The notes beneath the pieces are model-generated. The model searched no databases. It had not been told where the DNA came from and saw only the letters and a program-made list of their open reading frames with translations. From Flavobacterium sp. 123 (lineage in GTDB: Bacteria > Bacteroidota > Bacteroidia > Flavobacteriales > Flavobacteriaceae): a stretch of DNA of 64,000 nt. Below, piece after piece: positions 1-9,070 of this stretch. The position numbers and the translations under genes are program-made. Where the stretch lies: the NCBI RefSeq assembly GCF_003634825.1, contig NZ_RBXD01000001.1, positions 642,501-706,500 of the forward strand, written 5' to 3'. How positions within the stretch are numbered: the stretch's first letter is position 1; the number at the start of each line of letters is the position of its first letter.

Positions 1-1085
1 CTGGGGTTATCATCTCTGAAGATGGCTATATCGTAACAAACAATCATGTAATTAAAGATGCTACAGAAATTGAAATTACATTGAACAATAAAAAATCATA
101 TACGGCAAAACTTATTGGAACAGATTCAAAAATGGATATTGCTTTATTAAAAATCAATGCCGATGAAAAACTTCCTTATACAGTTTTTGCCAATTCAGAT
201 TCTGTAAAAGTGGGCGAATGGGTTCTTGCTGTAGGAAATCCATATAACTTAACTTCAACGGTAACCGCTGGAATTGTTTCTGCAAAAGCTAGAAACCTAG
301 ACACTAGCGGGATTCAATCTTTTATACAAACTGACGCCGCAGTAAATCCAGGAAATAGTGGTGGCGCATTAGTAAACACCCGCGGCGAATTAATTGGAAT
401 CAACACTATGATTTCGTCAACAACAGGTTCATATGTTGGCTATTCATTTGCTATACCGTCTAATAATGCTCGCAAAATAATTGAAGACTTAATGGAATTC
501 GGCAATGTTCAAAGAGGCGTTTTAGGGGTAGAAGGTGGCGAATTAAATGCTATTGCTTCCAAAGAATTAGGCGTTACACAAACTCAAGGATTTTATATTA
601 ATAAAGTTTCTAAAAATTCAGGTGCCGAAAAAGCAGGACTTCAAAAAGGAGATATTATTATACAATTAGACGAACAAAAAGTAGCCACTTTTGCTGACCT
701 TTCTGGATATATAAATACCAAAAGACCAAATGACAAAGTGCAGGTAACCTTTATTCGTGATGGCAAAAACAAAACAGCTCCTGTTACTTTAAGTAAAAAT
801 GAATTTTTTACAACAGAATTTAAAGGAATTGAGGTAGAAAATATTGACGCTGCTGATAAGAAAGCTTTTAAAATTGATTATGGCGTAAAAATCAAATCAA
901 TCAATAATGAAAATCTAGAACAATATGCTGAAGAGCTTAAAGGAAATATCATTTTAAGTATTGATAACGTAAAAGCTTCAAACATCGAAGCGGTTTCCAA
1001 AATTTTCAAAAACAGAGATGAGAAACAAAGCATGCGAATTGAAATGATAAACAAAAACGGAGAAATTTTTAGAATCATTATTTAA
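1..1085 (+). CDS. HtrA/DegP-family serine protease, 5' end cut by the window edge
   Basis: Periplasmic trypsin-like protease/chaperone that degrades or refolds damaged envelope proteins. The reading frame is open from base 3, so the N-terminus (signal peptide and start of the protease domain) lies outside the window; 360 residues are visible. The catalytic triad is intact: His in TNNHVI (codon at 45), Asp in SKMDIALL (codon at 135) and Ser in NPGNSGGAL (codon at 357). Two PDZ domains follow; the first contains GFYINKVSKNSGAEKAGL, and the second is shorter and less typical, ending at the C-terminus. A strong terminator follows the stop codon. The family is clear from the triad; the choice between DegP, DegQ and DegS cannot be made here. 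Confidence 0.95.
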   Translation, partial: GVIISEDGYIVTNNHVIKDATEIEITLNNKKSYTAKLIGTDSKMDIALLKINADEKLPYTVFANSDSVKVGEWVLAVGNPYNLTSTVTAGIVSAKARNLDTSGIQSFIQTDAAVNPGNSGGALVNTRGELIGINTMISSTTGSYVGYSFAIPSNNARKIIEDLMEFGNVQRGVLGVEGGELNAIASKELGVTQTQGFYINKVSKNSGAEKAGLQKGDIIIQLDEQKVATFADLSGYINTKRPNDKVQVTFIRDGKNKTAPVTLSKNEFFTTEFKGIEVENIDAADKKAFKIDYGVKIKSINNENLEQYAEELKGNIILSIDNVKASNIEAVSKIFKNRDEKQSMRIEMINKNGEIFRIII

Positions 1086-1109
1086 TTTCTCAAAAAAACA
1101 AAAATACAG

Positions 1110-1145
1110 AAGCCATCTTGCAAAAATCAAGATGGCTTTTTATTT
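1110..1145 (+). terminator. Rho-independent terminator after the htrA-like gene
   Basis: Perfect 10-bp stem (AGCCATCTTG with CAAGATGGCT) around a short A-rich loop, followed by a T-run, 25 bases after the protease stop codon. Confidence 0.85.
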
Positions 1146-1188
1146 GAAAAAAAAATAAAAATAAGCTACGAAATCGATTGAAATAAGG

Positions 1189-1196
1189 TACTTTTG
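1189..1196 (+). promoter_or_regulatory. Probable -7 box of the GAPDH promoter
   Basis: TACTTTTG fits the Bacteroidetes sigma-A -7 consensus TAnnTTTG and lies 44 bases before the GAPDH start codon. No TTG was found at the usual 17-23 base spacing upstream. Confidence 0.5.
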
Positions 1197-1240
1197 CGCA
1201 AAATTAAAAAAACAGTTCTTTTTTTTCCTAATTTTTAAAC

Positions 1241-2689
1241 ATGAAAACCAAACTTAAATACGAAAAAGAAATTTCGTTTCAAGCCGACAGAAGACGTGCC
1301 GCAGTAGAATTAATCAAAGTCATCAGCGATTTATGGTATGATAAATCCATAGAAATGGTTTTATTTCGGAATCAATTAATTGACAAAAACGTAAGTGAAA
1401 TTATCAACTTACATGATTATGCAGGAGAATTTGTAAGCAAACCTATTTCTGTTTTTGATTCAGTTGAAATTGCAAAGGTCATCTTATCATTAGACTTGCC
1501 ACCTTCCAAATTAGATATTGGAAAACTAACCTACGAATACCGCTTAGATGATGAGAAATATCCTGACGAACGCTATTTTGTATTAGACAAATTAAAAAAC
1601 GCGAAAAACTCTGAGGAAATCCAACCCAAGGACGTTGTTTTATATGGCTTTGGAAGAATCGGACGATTATTAGCACGTGAGTTGTTATCTAAAACTGGAA
1701 AAGGAAATCAATTGCGATTAAGAGCTATTGTAACTCGAGACAAAAACGATGCAACTTCTCTTGAAAAAAGAGCTTCATTACTTCGTTACGATTCAATCCA
1801 TGGTGATTTTCAAGGCTCTGTTGTTGCCGATAGTCAAAATAGCGCACTGATTATCAATGGAACAACCGTTCATATGATTTCGGCAAATACGCCTGAAGAA
1901 ATTGATTACACCACTTACGGAATCAAAAAAGCTCTTGTTATTGATAACACGGGTGCATTCACAACTCAAGAAGCTTTGAGCCGTCATTTAACATCAAAAG
2001 GCTCTGAAAAAGTATTGCTTACCGCTCCCGGAAAAGGAGTTCCAAACATTGTTCACGGAGTAAACCAAAACCAATACAATCCTGATCAAAACGATATCTT
2101 TTCAGCAGCTTCTTGTACCACAAATGCAATTACACCAATTCTAAAAGTAATTGAAGATACACTTGGCGTTGTAAAAGGACATTTAGAAACCATTCACGCA
2201 TATACAAACGACCAAAATTTGGTTGATAATATGCATAAAAAATACCGCCGAGGAAGAGCCGCTGCATTAAACATGGTCATTACAGAAACGGGAGCTGGTA
2301 GAGCTGTAGCAAAAGCGATACCCTCATTGCAAGGCAAATTAACTTCCAATGCCATTCGTGTACCTGTGCCTAATGGCTCGTTAGTGGTGCTCAATCTTGA
2401 AGTGACTCGAGAGACTTCGATTGCAGAAATTAACTCTATTATGAAAAAATATGCTTTGGAAGGTGAATTAGTAGAACAAATCAAATATTCATTAAATAAT
2501 GAATTAGTTTCTTCTGATATTATTGGAACTTCAGCTCCTTCAATTTACGATAGCAATGCAACGATTGTTTCCAATGATGGAAAAAACATTGTGCTTTACA
2601 TTTGGTACGACAACGAATTTGGTTACAGCCATCAAGTAATTCGATTAGCAAAATACATTGCCAAAGTAAGGCGTTTTACTTATTACTAA
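1241..2689 (+). CDS. Glyceraldehyde-3-phosphate dehydrogenase with N-terminal extension
   Basis: Interconverts glyceraldehyde-3-phosphate and 1,3-bisphosphoglycerate in glycolysis/gluconeogenesis. The protein has 482 residues against about 335 for ordinary GAPDH. About 130 extra N-terminal residues of unknown role precede the Rossmann motif GFGRIGRL (near residue 136). The catalytic Cys is residue 292 in SAASCTTNAITP, and the C-terminal signature WYDNEFGYS is present, so the enzyme should be active. The first ATG fits the promoter spacing. It is a single-gene unit closed by a terminator shared with the Lrp gene. Coenzyme preference and direction of flux are not evident from the sequence. A long form alongside a standard GAPDH is common in this group (general knowledge); the second copy is not in the window. 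Confidence 0.93.
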   Translation: MKTKLKYEKEISFQADRRRAAVELIKVISDLWYDKSIEMVLFRNQLIDKNVSEIINLHDYAGEFVSKPISVFDSVEIAKVILSLDLPPSKLDIGKLTYEYRLDDEKYPDERYFVLDKLKNAKNSEEIQPKDVVLYGFGRIGRLLARELLSKTGKGNQLRLRAIVTRDKNDATSLEKRASLLRYDSIHGDFQGSVVADSQNSALIINGTTVHMISANTPEEIDYTTYGIKKALVIDNTGAFTTQEALSRHLTSKGSEKVLLTAPGKGVPNIVHGVNQNQYNPDQNDIFSAASCTTNAITPILKVIEDTLGVVKGHLETIHAYTNDQNLVDNMHKKYRRGRAAALNMVITETGAGRAVAKAIPSLQGKLTSNAIRVPVPNGSLVVLNLEVTRETSIAEINSIMKKYALEGELVEQIKYSLNNELVSSDIIGTSAPSIYDSNATIVSNDGKNIVLYIWYDNEFGYSHQVIRLAKYIAKVRRFTYY

Positions 2690-2766
2690 CCTAACAATTA
2701 CAGGTTTTAAGTTGCTGTTTTTTTTTTAGATTTTTTTAATAAAGCAACCCAACCTGAATTCATTCG

Positions 2767-2800
2767 AAAATCCGTTTCATTTATTTGAAACGGATTTTTA
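2767..2800. terminator. Bidirectional terminator between GAPDH and the Lrp-family gene
   Basis: AAAATCCGTTTCA pairs with TGAAACGGATTTT around a few bases, with A-runs on the left and T-runs on the right. It can therefore end transcripts from both converging genes. Confidence 0.8.
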
Positions 2801-2843
2801 TTTTGAGATAAATAATTCTTTTGGAAACTTTGAAAATGCAGAT

Positions 2844-3302
2844 CTAAATTGGCAGAACAGTCGTTGTTTTCACTTCCGAAATAATAAAAAAACTATTTAT
2901 TAGGGAAACTTCTGGTAAAACGGACAATTTTTTTTGGTGAAAATGATGGTAACTTTCCATATCAGGCAAAATAATTTTGAGCATATAATCAAAGCTTCCA
3001 GACACAAAATTACATTCCACCACTTCAGGTAAATTCAATATAGCATGATTAAATGCTTCCGAGATATCGTAGGTTTGTTTAACGAGAGTTACTTGGCAAT
3101 AAACGGTCAAATTTTTACCTAGTTTCTTTTTATTCAAAATAGTAACATACTTCTCTATTATGCCTTCTTTCTCTAATCGTTTCACTCTATCGTGAACAGG
3201 CGTGAGCGAAAGATTGATTTGATTTGCAATATCTTTTAAAGTCAAATGGGCATCTTCCTGCAAAAGACGCAATATTTTTTTGTCAGTTTCGTCTAAAATC
3301 AT
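2844..3302 (-). CDS. Lrp/AsnC-family transcriptional regulator
   Basis: DNA-binding regulator of 152 residues, the normal size for the family. Residues 4-60 form the winged helix-turn-helix (DETDKKILRLLQEDAHLTLK onward), and residues 65-145 form the RAM/AsnC effector-binding and oligomerisation domain. It is divergent from alanine dehydrogenase with a shared 210-bp intergenic region, the classic placement of a local amino-acid-responsive activator or repressor (compare AldR next to ald in mycobacteria). By inference it controls the downstream ald gene in response to alanine or another amino acid and probably its own gene. The family is certain from the domain pattern; the ligand is not known. 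Confidence 0.92.
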   Translation of the reverse strand: MILDETDKKILRLLQEDAHLTLKDIANQINLSLTPVHDRVKRLEKEGIIEKYVTILNKKKLGKNLTVYCQVTLVKQTYDISEAFNHAILNLPEVVECNFVSGSFDYMLKIILPDMESYHHFHQKKLSVLPEVSLINSFFIISEVKTTTVLPI

Positions 3303-3468
3303 AGGTTTAGTATTGATTGTTTTTTAGGTTATTTGGCTAACAATAGTTTTTTTTTCTTTTCAGAAGTGTAAAAATCTATTTATTAGAAATATTTAATGCT
3401 AAAGTACTAAATAAAATAAATATTTTCTTAATTAATAGTCCTATAGCAATAATATTTTCTTTATCTAT

Positions 3469-3476
3469 TATTTTTG
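3469..3476 (+). promoter_or_regulatory. Probable -7 box of the ald promoter
   Basis: TATTTTTG matches TAnnTTTG, 37 bases before the alanine dehydrogenase ATG and inside the intergenic region shared with the divergent Lrp gene. The surrounding very A+T-rich 3340-3470 stretch would hold any Lrp sites, but I could not define one. Confidence 0.5.
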
Positions 3477-3512
3477 TAATACAATTATTCTCAACCCATT
3501 AAACACACTACT

Positions 3513-4643
3513 ATGATAATCGGAATTCCAAAAGAAATCAAGAACAACGAAAACCGTGTTGCCCTCACACCAGCAGGTGTTGCTGAATTCAAAAAATACG
3601 GACATGAAGTTTACGTACAAACAACAGCAGGAGAGAACAGTGGTTTTAGCGACAAAGCTTATACCGAAGCAGGAGCAAAACTATTGCCTACAATTGAAGA
3701 TGTTTACAGCATTGCTGAAATGATTATCAAAGTAAAGGAACCTATTGCCTCTGAATATTCACTAATCAAAAAAGATCAATTATTATTTACCTATTTTCAC
3801 TTCGCATCATCTGAACCATTAACGCATGCTATGATTGAGCGTGGCGCAGTATGTCTTGCTTACGAAACAGTCGAAAAAACAGATCGTAGCTTACCACTAT
3901 TAGTTCCAATGTCTGAGGTAGCAGGTAGAATGTCTATTCAAGAAGGCGCTAAATACTTGGAAAAACCAATGAAAGGAAAAGGAATCCTTTTAGGAGGTGT
4001 TCCGGGAGTAACTCCAGCAAAAGTAGTTGTTTTAGGTGGTGGAATTGTGGGAACACAAGCGGCTAAAATGGCTGCAGGATTTGGTGCTCGTGTTACAATT
4101 ATGGATGTAAGTTTAGCTCGTTTACGTTATCTATCAGATGTAATGCCGGCTAATGTAACGACTTTGATATCTAACCATTATAACATTTGCGAAGCAATAG
4201 CTGATGCAGATTTAGTAATTGGTGCTGTTTTAATACCTGGTGCAAAAGCGCCTCATTTGATAACTCGTGAAATGTTGAAATTAATGAGTCCAGGAACAGT
4301 AGTAGTGGATGTAGCCGTTGATCAAGGTGGTTGTATTGAAACCTGTACGCCAACCACACACGAAAATCCAACTTTTATCATTGATGAAATTGTTCATTAT
4401 TGTGTAGCAAACATGCCTGGTGCTGTTCCTTATACTTCAACTTTGGCTTTAACTAATGCAACTTTACCCTACGCATTACAATTAGCGAATAAAGGATGGA
4501 GAAAAGCTTGCAAAGAAAATGAAGAATTGAAAAAAGGACTAAACATAGCCGAAAGCAAAATAGTCTATAAAGGTGTCGCTGAAGCTTGGGGATTATCTTT
4601 TGATGAAGTTGAATCTGTTTTAGAAGAATTTGCAACTGCTTAA
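3513..4643 (+). CDS. ald: Alanine dehydrogenase
   Basis: NAD-dependent cytosolic enzyme that interconverts L-alanine with pyruvate and ammonium. The 376 residues match the family length of about 370. The N-terminal MIIGIPKEIKNNENRVALTP is the family signature, a Lys in IIKVKEP and a His in YFHFAS lie where the catalytic residues are expected, and the dinucleotide-binding loop VLGGGIVGTQAA is near residue 173. The divergent Lrp-type gene is the likely regulator. The gene is a single transcription unit with a hairpin terminator. Transhydrogenase PntA is a relative, but it is longer and lacks this start. Confidence 0.96.
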   Translation: MIIGIPKEIKNNENRVALTPAGVAEFKKYGHEVYVQTTAGENSGFSDKAYTEAGAKLLPTIEDVYSIAEMIIKVKEPIASEYSLIKKDQLLFTYFHFASSEPLTHAMIERGAVCLAYETVEKTDRSLPLLVPMSEVAGRMSIQEGAKYLEKPMKGKGILLGGVPGVTPAKVVVLGGGIVGTQAAKMAAGFGARVTIMDVSLARLRYLSDVMPANVTTLISNHYNICEAIADADLVIGAVLIPGAKAPHLITREMLKLMSPGTVVVDVAVDQGGCIETCTPTTHENPTFIIDEIVHYCVANMPGAVPYTSTLALTNATLPYALQLANKGWRKACKENEELKKGLNIAESKIVYKGVAEAWGLSFDEVESVLEEFATA

Positions 4644-4675
4644 TTCATTAAAAATAAATGCCCCCAATAAATATA

Positions 4676-4708
4676 AAATCCGCCTTTAATAAAGGCGGAT
4701 TTTTTTTA
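4676..4708 (+). terminator. Terminator of ald
   Basis: AATCCGCCTTTA and AAAGGCGGATT form a hairpin followed by eight T. It lies between the converging ald and permease genes; the shorter A-run on the left may give weaker stopping in the other direction. Confidence 0.85.
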
Positions 4709-4739
4709 TTTGATTGTTTAAAATCTTTTTAAACTTAAA

Positions 4740-6149
4740 TTATTCTTTTGGTTTTGTCAAATAATAAATCGGAATTCCTGTTAACATAATAAGAACACCC
4801 CAACCGCAAGTAGAAAACTTTGTAAACAAAAGTGAAACACATACAGCCGAAGCTATTATAATATACAAGAAAGGCAAGAAAGGATAACCAAAAGCTTTGT
4901 ATGGTCTTTCTGCATCAGGCATTTTTTTACGTAAAATAAAAATTCCATAGATAGTCAGAATGTAAAAAATCAATACAATAATAATTACAAAATCCAATAA
5001 ATCCCCATATTTCCCTGTCAAACACAACACCGAAGCCCAAATACATTGTACCCAAAGTGCCCAAGCTGGAACACTCGCATCATTCAAGTTTGCCGCTTTT
5101 TTAAGAAACAAGCCATCTTTTGCCATTGTATAATAAACTCTAGCTCCCGCCATTATTAAACCGTTATTACAAGCAAAAGTCGAAATCATAATCATTACTG
5201 CAATGATAATTGTTCCCATATCACCAAAAGTATATTGCGAAGCGACTACTGCTACTCTATCTGATTTTGCAGTGGCAATTTCATCCAAAGGGATAACTGC
5301 GAGATACATCAAATTTGTCAAAACATAAATAATTGTTACAATAAATGTTCCCAAAAACAAACTCAAACCCACATTGCGTTTTGGATTTTTGATTTCACCT
5401 GCAATAAAAGTTACTCCAACCCAAGCATCGCTAGAAAACAAAGAACCCACCATTGCTGCTGAAATCCCCGTAATCAATGCCGTTCCGCCTATTGGCAACC
5501 AAGAACCTGTTTCAGTATTAAAAGAGCGTGTACTCCAAGCATCAGCCCAGTTTGCGTTCCAAACATCGGCTTTGGCAGCCAATAAAAACCCAAAAATAAT
5601 CAAGCCGAACAAAGACAAAATTTTGATTACCGTCAAAACCGTTTGCAGAATTTTACTGTTTTTAACACCACGGCTGTTCACATATGTCAGTAAAACAATC
5701 GTAACAATAGATACTATTTGAGCCGCATTGAGTTTAAAAGAACCTAATTCATAAAGAATGTTTTCATCACTCAAAGGGGGGTATAAATAAGCTGCAAATT
5801 TTGAAAACCCAACACCTACTGCCGCTATTGTTCCAGTCTGGATTACCGCAAAGAAACTCCATCCATACAAAAATGCAATTAGCTTATTATAGGCTTCTTT
5901 GAGATATACATATTGACCGCCCGCTTTAGGAAACATGGCGCTTAATTCTCCATAACTCACCGCTGCAATCATCGTAATTAATCCTGATATAAGCCAAATT
6001 AAAGTCAGCCATCCAGCAGATCCAACTTGCCGAGCAATATCCGCACTCACTATAAATATTCCTGAACCTATCATAGAGCCCACCACGAGCATGGTTCCAT
6101 CGAGCAATCCGAGTTCTCGCTTAAAATCTTCTGGTTTATTGTCTTGCAT
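4740..6149 (-). CDS. APC-superfamily amino acid permease
   Basis: Inner-membrane transporter of 469 residues with about 12 hydrophobic segments. The first helix carries the APC signature VGSMIGSGIFIVSADIA with the small-residue bend typical of the substrate site. The next loop has GELSAMFPKAGGQYVYLKEA, the pattern of LAT-type and APA-type exchangers. It ends 96 bases from the converging ald stop codon, so a link to alanine or other amino-acid catabolism is possible but not shown. The substrate cannot be read from the sequence. Confidence 0.9.
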   Translation of the reverse strand: MQDNKPEDFKRELGLLDGTMLVVGSMIGSGIFIVSADIARQVGSAGWLTLIWLISGLITMIAAVSYGELSAMFPKAGGQYVYLKEAYNKLIAFLYGWSFFAVIQTGTIAAVGVGFSKFAAYLYPPLSDENILYELGSFKLNAAQIVSIVTIVLLTYVNSRGVKNSKILQTVLTVIKILSLFGLIIFGFLLAAKADVWNANWADAWSTRSFNTETGSWLPIGGTALITGISAAMVGSLFSSDAWVGVTFIAGEIKNPKRNVGLSLFLGTFIVTIIYVLTNLMYLAVIPLDEIATAKSDRVAVVASQYTFGDMGTIIIAVMIMISTFACNNGLIMAGARVYYTMAKDGLFLKKAANLNDASVPAWALWVQCIWASVLCLTGKYGDLLDFVIIIVLIFYILTIYGIFILRKKMPDAERPYKAFGYPFLPFLYIIIASAVCVSLLFTKFSTCGWGVLIMLTGIPIYYLTKPKE

Positions 6150-6316
6150 AATTATTGGTTTTGGTTTTTGGTTGGCTAAAGATAAACTTTTTTTAGAAAT
6201 CAGTTTACAGGTGTATCGTTACTTCTTTGTTTTATAATAAAGTGAAAAACAAATCCTTTTTTTAATTACTTTTAGCTTCAGAAAAAACTAAACTATTACC
6301 AAAAAACATTTAATCA

Positions 6317-6769
6317 ATGAAGAAAATAACTTTTTTACTGTTAAGCTTAGCCTTTACAGGATGCATCTGGGCACAGGATAACAATACTTTTGCTTTGAAA
6401 ATGGATCATATTGCACTTTCCGTAAAAGATGTAAATAATTCTGTAGCGTTTTACACTACTGTTTTGAAACTCCAAGAAATAACCAATAAAACTAAAAAAG
6501 AAGGTATTCGCTGGATTTCGTTAGGTGACGGCAAAGAAATGCACTTAATATCTACCATGAAAGAGCCTGTAATAACTAATAGAGCGGTTCATTTTGCTTT
6601 TATGTCCGCTAATTTTGATGCTCTTGTAAAAGCTTTAGAAGCCCAAAACATTATGTATTGGGATTGGGCTGGAACTAAGCATAATATTAGTGTTCGCGCA
6701 GATGGAGTCAAACAAATTTACATTCAAGATCCTGATGGTTATTGGATAGAAATAAATAGTGTGAAGTAA
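6317..6769 (+). CDS. Exported VOC (glyoxalase/bleomycin-resistance fold) protein
   Basis: 150 residues. The N-terminal hydrophobic signal ends in either a lipobox-like FTGC or a cleavage site at IWAQ, so it is exported, possibly as a lipoprotein. The mature part is one vicinal-oxygen-chelate domain: MDHIALSVKDVNNSVAFYTT starts the first beta-alpha-beta unit and QDPDGYWIEI is the typical C-terminal metal-site strand with Glu. The substrate is unknown; most members of this fold are cytoplasmic, so the signal peptide is noteworthy. It is a single gene with its own terminator. Confidence 0.87.
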   Translation: MKKITFLLLSLAFTGCIWAQDNNTFALKMDHIALSVKDVNNSVAFYTTVLKLQEITNKTKKEGIRWISLGDGKEMHLISTMKEPVITNRAVHFAFMSANFDALVKALEAQNIMYWDWAGTKHNISVRADGVKQIYIQDPDGYWIEINSVK

Positions 6770-6790
6770 TACTTCTGACCAAATACCATA

Positions 6791-6829
6791 AAAAAAACTC
6801 CTCATTAACTGAGGAGTTTTTTTTTATTT
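6791..6829. terminator. Bidirectional terminator between the VOC and LysM genes
   Basis: AAACTCCTCA and TGAGGAGTTT form a hairpin, with an A-run on the left and nine T on the right, between two converging genes. Confidence 0.85.
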
Positions 6830-6850
6830 TACAAACTAAATCATTCGCAT

Positions 6851-8542
6851 TTATTGCAAAACTCTATTGATTTGAGTGAAATTCTTCTCATAATATTTTT
6901 CTTTGGTAGACGAAATAATTACACCACTACTTACTGAAGAATGTATAAATTTTATTTCACCATCACACACTTCAACAACCATTCCTACATGGTTAATTTG
7001 TCTTCTTCCATTTGTTTTAAAGAAAATCAAATCTCCTTTTTGAGCTTCCTCCGTATTAATTCTGGTACCAATATTAGCTTGTTCAAAAGAAGACCTTGGC
7101 AACTTAATATCAAAAGCGCCAAACGTGCTGCACATCAAACCGGAACAATCAAATCCATCCTTAGAAGTTCCTCCTGTTCTATATCGAGTTCCAATGTTAT
7201 CAGAAGCTGTTTGTATTAACTGATCAACTAATTCAAAATTATTTGAAGGTCTAATAAAACCATTAGATTCAGCAGGTTTCGTTTTTTCATCAGAGGGTTG
7301 TTCAACTACACCACTTTCAGGAACTGAATTTGGACTTTGAATGGTTAGTTTATAACCAACAAGTAATTTTTTTACAATTCCAGGATTTTGTTTTTCTAAT
7401 TCCTGCACCGTGATTCCATATTGTTTAGCAATACCAAATTTCGTTTCCTTAGGCATAACTTCACGTATAATTTTAGTGTTGTTATTTAATTCTTCCAGTT
7501 GTTTAGTCGTTTCAACTATTTCAGGTTCATTTTTTACAATTTCTTTTTGAGAAATAGCTGGTTCAGTAGTCGTTTTGACAATCTCTTTATCAATTACTAC
7601 TACATTAGGTTGAAATCCTTCTTTTACAGGAACATTAATTTTTTGGCCAGCCCTAAGAGACTGTTTTTCCAATACAGGATTCGCTTTATCTATATCTGAA
7701 ACTGTAATTTGGTATTTTTTAGCAATTGCATATTTAGTTTCATTCTGCAAAACTTCATAAACAATCATTTCGGTTTCCTGCTTAGCTTTGTCCACCAAAA
7801 CTTCTTTAGTAGGAGCTAAAACTAGCTCATCTTGCTTAACAATTTCCTTTTCAGGAACAACTGTTTTGGAAACTATTTCAACTTCTTGTTTTTCTAAAAC
7901 CGGATAAGGTTGGTATCCTTCATTTACAAGAACAGTAATTTTATCCCCTGTTTGAAGTGCTTTTTTTTCTAATTTAGGATTGGCTTTTTCTAAGTCTGCT
8001 ACAGTCATTCCATATTGTTTTGCTATGGAATACTTCGTTTGTTTAGGCAAAACTTCGTGTATAATTGTTTTCTTTTTTACTAAATCTACCTCTTTATTTG
8101 GGTTTACAACAACTGTTTCAGAAACTAACAATCCATTTGCAGGAATCGTGATTTTTTGTCCTTTTTTTAATCCCGAAGCTTCTAATTTTGGATTTGCTTT
8201 ATTCAAGTCTTCAACTGTAATTCCGTATTGTTTCGCAATACCAAAAAGAGTTTCTTTAGGAAGTACTTCGTGAATTTTTTCAGAACTATTTGTTACTTTT
8301 TCAGCAACTGAGTTTGTTTTTTTAGAATTAAGGCTAGGAATTAACAAAACTGACTTGAGTTTTAGAACACCTCTACAGTCTGGATTTAATTCATAAATAA
8401 CACTTGGATTTACTTTATATTTTTCTGCAATGCTCGATATTGTTTCTCCTTTTGTAATGGTATGTTTTGTATACTTTTCCTGCGAAAAGACACTGACACT
8501 ACTCAGGAACATCAACACTAAAATTAATTTTAAATACCTCAT
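6851..8542 (-). CDS. Secreted peptidoglycan hydrolase: five LysM repeats plus NlpC/P60
   Basis: 563 residues. A signal peptide (about residues 1-20, ending SVFSQ) is followed by five LysM domains starting near residues 25, 91, 161, 258 and 362, each with a HEVLPKET/KYSIAKQYGITV-like core. The linkers are rich in Glu, Lys, Val and Thr. The C-terminal domain (about residues 435-563) is NlpC/P60: catalytic Cys in DGFDCSGL, His in QINHVGMVVE and a third polar residue near KFIHSS. Known members cleave the stem peptide of peptidoglycan, and LysM binds glycan strands. By inference it acts in cell-wall turnover or separation in the periplasm. The near-identical LysM repeats suggest recent internal duplication. 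Confidence 0.92.
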   Translation of the reverse strand: MRYLKLILVLMFLSSVSVFSQEKYTKHTITKGETISSIAEKYKVNPSVIYELNPDCRGVLKLKSVLLIPSLNSKKTNSVAEKVTNSSEKIHEVLPKETLFGIAKQYGITVEDLNKANPKLEASGLKKGQKITIPANGLLVSETVVVNPNKEVDLVKKKTIIHEVLPKQTKYSIAKQYGMTVADLEKANPKLEKKALQTGDKITVLVNEGYQPYPVLEKQEVEIVSKTVVPEKEIVKQDELVLAPTKEVLVDKAKQETEMIVYEVLQNETKYAIAKKYQITVSDIDKANPVLEKQSLRAGQKINVPVKEGFQPNVVVIDKEIVKTTTEPAISQKEIVKNEPEIVETTKQLEELNNNTKIIREVMPKETKFGIAKQYGITVQELEKQNPGIVKKLLVGYKLTIQSPNSVPESGVVEQPSDEKTKPAESNGFIRPSNNFELVDQLIQTASDNIGTRYRTGGTSKDGFDCSGLMCSTFGAFDIKLPRSSFEQANIGTRINTEEAQKGDLIFFKTNGRRQINHVGMVVEVCDGEIKFIHSSVSSGVIISSTKEKYYEKNFTQINRVLQ

Positions 8543-9070
8543 TCTATCTTTAAAATATTATTCCATTTTACCTTACTAACGGTTTTAGTACATAATTATT
8601 GAATCAAACTATTATTGTCTCAAATAACGAGACGAATATTTTTTTGCAACATTCTTCTATACAGAAATAAAACGGAAAAAAAATTACAAATTTGGGATTA
8701 AAGTTAATCCCTAAACTTTTTCCTAAAATAGGCTAATTGCTACAAAAAGCTAATTTAAGCATAAAAAACAAAAAAACATATTTTCCGATTCCCAATTTTC
8801 AAAAATTCACATATAAAACTACTCTTTTCTAGTAAAAACACATAAATTCGTTTTTGAAAATCGCGCCGTTAATTTTATTCGTTTTGCAAAAATCTCATAT
8901 TTGAAGGACACCCACAATGCTTTTAAGAAAACTTTAAAATTAAATTATGATTTAACTTCTATTGTTAGTAACCATCAGAAAGTAAATACTATAAAAAATT
9001 TCCAGAGAAGTTTTATTCCAAAAAAAAGCTCCTCTTAAAAAGAGGAGCTTAAATATAAAAAATCTATTCT
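8543..9070. other. 528-bp A+T-rich intergenic stretch
   Basis: It separates the start of the LysM gene from the end of the aconitase gene. I see no convincing ORF, tRNA or repeat. The only clear element is the aconitase terminator at its right end. It must hold the promoter of the LysM hydrolase, but no good TAnnTTTG box at a sensible distance was found. Confidence 0.6.
9021..9051 (-). terminator. Terminator of the mitochondrial-type aconitase
   Basis: On the minus strand AAGCTCCTCT and AGAGGAGCTT form a stem with a short T-rich loop, followed by eight T, just after the aconitase stop codon. Confidence 0.85.

Noticed and set aside
6941..8273. Plus-strand ORFs inside the LysM hydrolase gene
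   Set aside because: They are antisense to a well-supported gene with five LysM repeats and lack any family features or promoter.
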